DNA from: Taklimakanibacter albus
GTDB lineage: Bacteria > Pseudomonadota > Alphaproteobacteria > Rhizobiales > Aestuariivirgaceae
Assembly: GCF_016595235.1 (NCBI RefSeq)
Contig: NZ_JAENHL010000007.1
Span: forward strand, 1,930,043 to 1,994,042
Length of the DNA stretch: 64,000 nt
Reading direction: 5' to 3'
This document shows, in pieces, positions 61,636 to 64,000 of the stretch (position 1 is its first letter; the number at the start of each line of letters is the position of its first letter). The position numbers and the translations under genes were made by a program. Under the pieces are notes generated by a model, which made no database searches, had not been told where the DNA came from, and saw nothing but the letters and a program-made list of their open reading frames with translations.

Positions 61636-63204
61636 ATGAACTATGACGCGATCATCGTCGGCAGCGGCCATAACGGGCTTGCCGCGGCCGTGCATCTGGC
61701 CAGGCAAGGCTGGAAGGTCGGCGTCTTCGAGCGCAACAAAGTGGCGGGCGGCGCGGTGCAGACCCGCGAGGTGACGCTTCCCGGCTTCCGCCATGATCTC
61801 TTCGCCATGAATCTCGGCCTCTTCGCCGGCTCACCCTTTATGCGCGCCCATGGCGAAGCGCTGACCAGGCACGGCCTGGCTTTCGCCGGCGCGGGCGACT
61901 GCTTCGCAACGCCCTTTGCCGATGGCAGCTGGTTCGGCGTCTCGATGGACAAGGAGAAGAACATCGCCCGGGCGCAGAGCTTCTCGGCCAAGGACGCCGA
62001 GGCCTGGAGGAACTTGAGCGATCGCTTCGGCCGCGACGCGCCGCATATCTTCGCTTTGCTCGGCAGCCCGATGCCGTCCCGCGATCTTCTGCCCTTGGGC
62101 TGGAAGGCCTGGCGGGCGCAAGGCGCCGCCTGGATCATCGACACGCTGAAGCTGCTTGTCTCCTCGCCCCGCGCTTTTCTCGACCAGACCTTCGACTCCG
62201 AGAAGATCAAGGCGACGCTTGCCGCCTGGGGCCTGCATCTCGATTTCGCGCCCGATATCGCGGGCGGCGCGCTTTTTCCTTATCTCGAGGCGATGGCCGA
62301 CCAGAGTTTCGGCATGGCGCTCGGCAAAGGCGGCGCCGATGTGATGATCAAGGCGCTCACCAGCTATCTCAAGGAGCTCGGCGGCGAAATCCATCTCGAC
62401 GCCGAGGTCCTGCGCATCGACAGGAGCGCCGGCCGCGCCACCGGCGTCACGCTCGCCGACGGACGGCAGTTCCAGGCGACCCGCGCGGTGATCGCCAATG
62501 CCTTGCCGCAGGCCGTTTTCGGCCGCCTCCTCGACGGCGGCAGCGGCGATGCCGAAACCGACCGCCGCATGAAGGCGTTCCGGCCCGGCCCCGGCACGAT
62601 GATGATTCATGTCGCCTGCGATGGCCTCCCCGACTGGACGGCGGGGGACGAGCTCAAGCGTTTCGCTTATCTCCATCTCGCCCCTTCGCTCGACATGATG
62701 AGCCGCGTCTATCACGAGGCGCTGGCGGGGCTCCTGCCGGCGGAGCCGGTCGTCGTCGTCGGCCAGCCGACCGCCATCGACTCCAGCCGAGCCCCCGACG
62801 GCAAGCATATTCTCTGGCTGCAGGTCCGTGTCCTGCCGGCCGAGATCAGGGGCGACGGCAAAAGTGAGATCACCGGCACCGACTGGGACCAGAACAAGGA
62901 GGCCTATGCCGACCGCGTGCTCGCCATTCTCGAGACCTACGCGCCGGGCTTCGGCGCCAAGATCCTCGGCCGCGCCGTCTTCTCGCCGATCGATCTCGAG
63001 CGTGAAAATCCCAATCTGCTGGGTGGCGACAATCTCGGCGGCAGCCATCATCTGAGCCAGAATTTTCTCTTTCGCCCGGCGCCCGGATGGTCGCGCTATA
63101 AAACGCCGGTCCCGGGACTTTATCTCGTCGGCGCATCCACTTGGCCGGGGGCCGGCGTCGGCGCCGGGTCGGGTTTCATGCTGGCCAAGATGCTCAGCAA
63201 GTGA
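61636..63204 (+). CDS. CrtI-like NAD(P)/FAD-dependent oxidoreductase
   Basis: A 522-aa flavoprotein of the same family as that at 59035-60615. The FAD fold reads YDAIIVGSGHNGLAAAVHLAR with VFERNKVAGGAVQ following, and the C-terminus reads LYLVGASTWPGAGVGAGSGF. GGAGGGG precedes ATG 61636; the in-frame start 12 codons earlier is less likely. Two related oxidoreductases flank the cyclase-family gene on opposite strands. A perfect ATATGCATAT palindrome (61598-61607) lies in its upstream region. Substrate unknown. Confidence 0.8.
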   Translation: MNYDAIIVGSGHNGLAAAVHLARQGWKVGVFERNKVAGGAVQTREVTLPGFRHDLFAMNLGLFAGSPFMRAHGEALTRHGLAFAGAGDCFATPFADGSWFGVSMDKEKNIARAQSFSAKDAEAWRNLSDRFGRDAPHIFALLGSPMPSRDLLPLGWKAWRAQGAAWIIDTLKLLVSSPRAFLDQTFDSEKIKATLAAWGLHLDFAPDIAGGALFPYLEAMADQSFGMALGKGGADVMIKALTSYLKELGGEIHLDAEVLRIDRSAGRATGVTLADGRQFQATRAVIANALPQAVFGRLLDGGSGDAETDRRMKAFRPGPGTMMIHVACDGLPDWTAGDELKRFAYLHLAPSLDMMSRVYHEALAGLLPAEPVVVVGQPTAIDSSRAPDGKHILWLQVRVLPAEIRGDGKSEITGTDWDQNKEAYADRVLAILETYAPGFGAKILGRAVFSPIDLERENPNLLGGDNLGGSHHLSQNFLFRPAPGWSRYKTPVPGLYLVGASTWPGAGVGAGSGFMLAKMLSK

Positions 63205-63206
63205 GC

Positions 63207-63235
63207 TTGCGGGGGATTTAGTTTAGACCTAAAGT
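63207..63235 (+). promoter_or_regulatory. Promoter of the last solute-binding protein with overlapping operator
   Basis: Reading right: -35 TTGCGG (63207-63212), 17-bp spacer, -10 TAAAGT (63230-63235). The motif TAGTTTAGACCTAAAG at 63219-63234 contains the perfect inverted repeat TTTAG-AC-CTAAA and covers the -10 in the same register as at 51459-51487. Confidence 0.6.
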
Positions 63236-63279
63236 ATCTATCAATGGCCCGCACAATAAGGGGCGACAGGGAGAGAAAC

Positions 63280-64000
63280 ATGACGACATCCAGGCGTGAT
63301 CTGTTGAAAATCGGTGCCCTTGGCGGCGCCGCTCTGATAGCCGGATTTCCGGGCGCGGAAGTCTCCGCGCAAGGGGCCGAGCTCACCATTGCCTATAATG
63401 TGAACCTGCCCTCCTGGGACCCGACGGTCGGTCCCTCGGCGGTGAACCCGACCATCCAGGCGGTCTATCAGTCGGTCTTCGACATGTATATCGCCCAGAA
63501 CCCCGATCTCTCCTTCGCGCCGGGCCTCGTCACCAAATGGGGCTGGAACGACGACAAGACGAAAGTCGAGATGGAGGTGCGCGACGGCGTCACCTGGCAT
63601 GACGGCTCGCCCTTCACCGCCGAGGATGTCGCCTGGTCGCTCGAGCGCGCCGGCAAGCCCGAGACCGGCAATCCGATCCAGTTCGTGTGGAGCAAGATCG
63701 GCAACTTCAAGGTCGACGGCAATAAGATCACCGCCGATGTGAAGGAGTTCGAGCCGGTCCTGTTCAAATGGATGTCCTTCCTCACCGGCTATGTGCTGCC
63801 CAAGGCCTATTACGAAAAGGTCGGCGCCGAAGGTTTCGAGAAGGCGCCGATCGGTACCGGCCCCTATATGATGGAGAAGTTCGAGCGCAACGCGTTCGTG
63901 CGCCTCAAGGCCAATCCGAACTACTGGGGCGGCAAGCCCGCTTTCGAAACCGTCATAATCAAATTCGTGCCCGATTCGACGAGCCGCGTCGCCGAGGTCG
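63280..64000 (+). CDS. Peptide/nickel-type (family 5) ABC substrate-binding protein, cut by window end
   Basis: The frame is open from ATG 63280 to the window end, giving the first 240 residues. A twin-arginine-like signal (TSRRDLLKIGALGGAALIAG, cleavage near VSA at 33) precedes SBP_bac_5 features: WDPTVGPSAVNP near 51, SFAPGLVTKWGWNDDKTK, GVTWHDGSPFTAEDVAWSLE near 112, and APIGTGPYMMEKFE. Permease and ATPase genes may follow outside the window. A GGGAGA site lies just upstream. Its promoter carries the motif shared with the anthranilate genes, so an aromatic or indolic substrate is conceivable but not shown. Confidence 0.85.
   Translation, partial: MTTSRRDLLKIGALGGAALIAGFPGAEVSAQGAELTIAYNVNLPSWDPTVGPSAVNPTIQAVYQSVFDMYIAQNPDLSFAPGLVTKWGWNDDKTKVEMEVRDGVTWHDGSPFTAEDVAWSLERAGKPETGNPIQFVWSKIGNFKVDGNKITADVKEFEPVLFKWMSFLTGYVLPKAYYEKVGAEGFEKAPIGTGPYMMEKFERNAFVRLKANPNYWGGKPAFETVIIKFVPDSTSRVAEV

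Noticed and set aside
59035-63204. CrtI-like genes considered as carotenoid biosynthesis
   Set aside because: No phytoene synthase, cyclase or geranylgeranyl synthase gene is nearby, and the neighbours are acyl and aromatic enzymes.

Overview
The window is a 64 kb, GC-rich, densely coded stretch from an alphaproteobacterium, most likely of the Hyphomicrobiales (rhizobial) type. The signs are a rhizobial-type rha locus with a fused aldolase/dehydrogenase, many CUT2 sugar ABC importers, a cspA-rpsU pair with small companion genes, ATGA-coupled operons and short dispersed palindromic intergenic repeats. I see no rRNA, tRNA, phage, transposase or CRISPR. The genus cannot be named from this sequence alone.

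Region by region. 0-8.2 kb: L-rhamnose uptake and catabolism (rhaT-rhaP-rhaQ-rhaS-rhaD leftward, rhaR rightward). The mutarotase rhaM is stranded at 12.5 kb; the isomerase and kinase are not in the window and may lie beyond its left edge. 8.6-12.5 kb: an outer-membrane beta-barrel protein and a divergent two-component pair, with three 10-bp-spaced direct repeats upstream of the barrel gene. 12.9-18.2 kb: an M24 peptidase, an ABC-F ATPase, an MBL-fold hydrolase and an FAH-family enzyme. 18.4-24.6 kb: a TetR-MFS-MFP-RND efflux operon. 25-34.3 kb: a divergent cluster for tryptophan to anthranilate (kynA, kynU), anthranilate-CoA ligation and beta-oxidation-like ring breakdown. 34.3-41.6 kb: a CUT2 sugar importer with a ROK-like regulator, bracketed by two SGNH hydrolases. 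41.6-45.8 kb: a divergent dimethylglycine-dehydrogenase-like flavoprotein and a non-pyrrolysine MttB-family methyltransferase. 46-48 kb: small genes with cspA and rpsU. 48-51.4 kb: the ring-attacking 2-aminobenzoyl-CoA monooxygenase/reductase with a RidA protein and an exported VOC protein. 51.5-54.6 kb: a DMSP-lyase-like cupin, an orphan solute-binding protein and a divergent LysR regulator. 54.8-64 kb: indolepyruvate:ferredoxin oxidoreductase, a MarR regulator, two CrtI-like oxidoreductases, a cyclase-family hydrolase and a truncated ABC solute-binding protein.

The central theme I infer is aerobic use of tryptophan/indole carbon through anthranilyl-CoA, with genes split between about 25-34 kb and 48-51 kb, and possibly 55-64 kb. 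In support, three promoters in these separated blocks (upstream of the ligase-kynU-kynA operon, of the VOC-abmA-ridA operon, and of the last solute-binding protein) carry a similar 16-bp motif around TTTAG-NN-CTAAA that overlaps a plausible -10 box in each case. A MarR-family regulator encoded in the catabolic cluster is the natural candidate repressor.

Two families of dispersed palindromic repeats occupy many of the intergenic gaps: family A at about 2.1, 24.8 and 60.6 kb, and family B at about 7.2, 14.1 and 18.3 kb. A CCCTG-rich repeat occurs at 16.1 and 54.7 kb.
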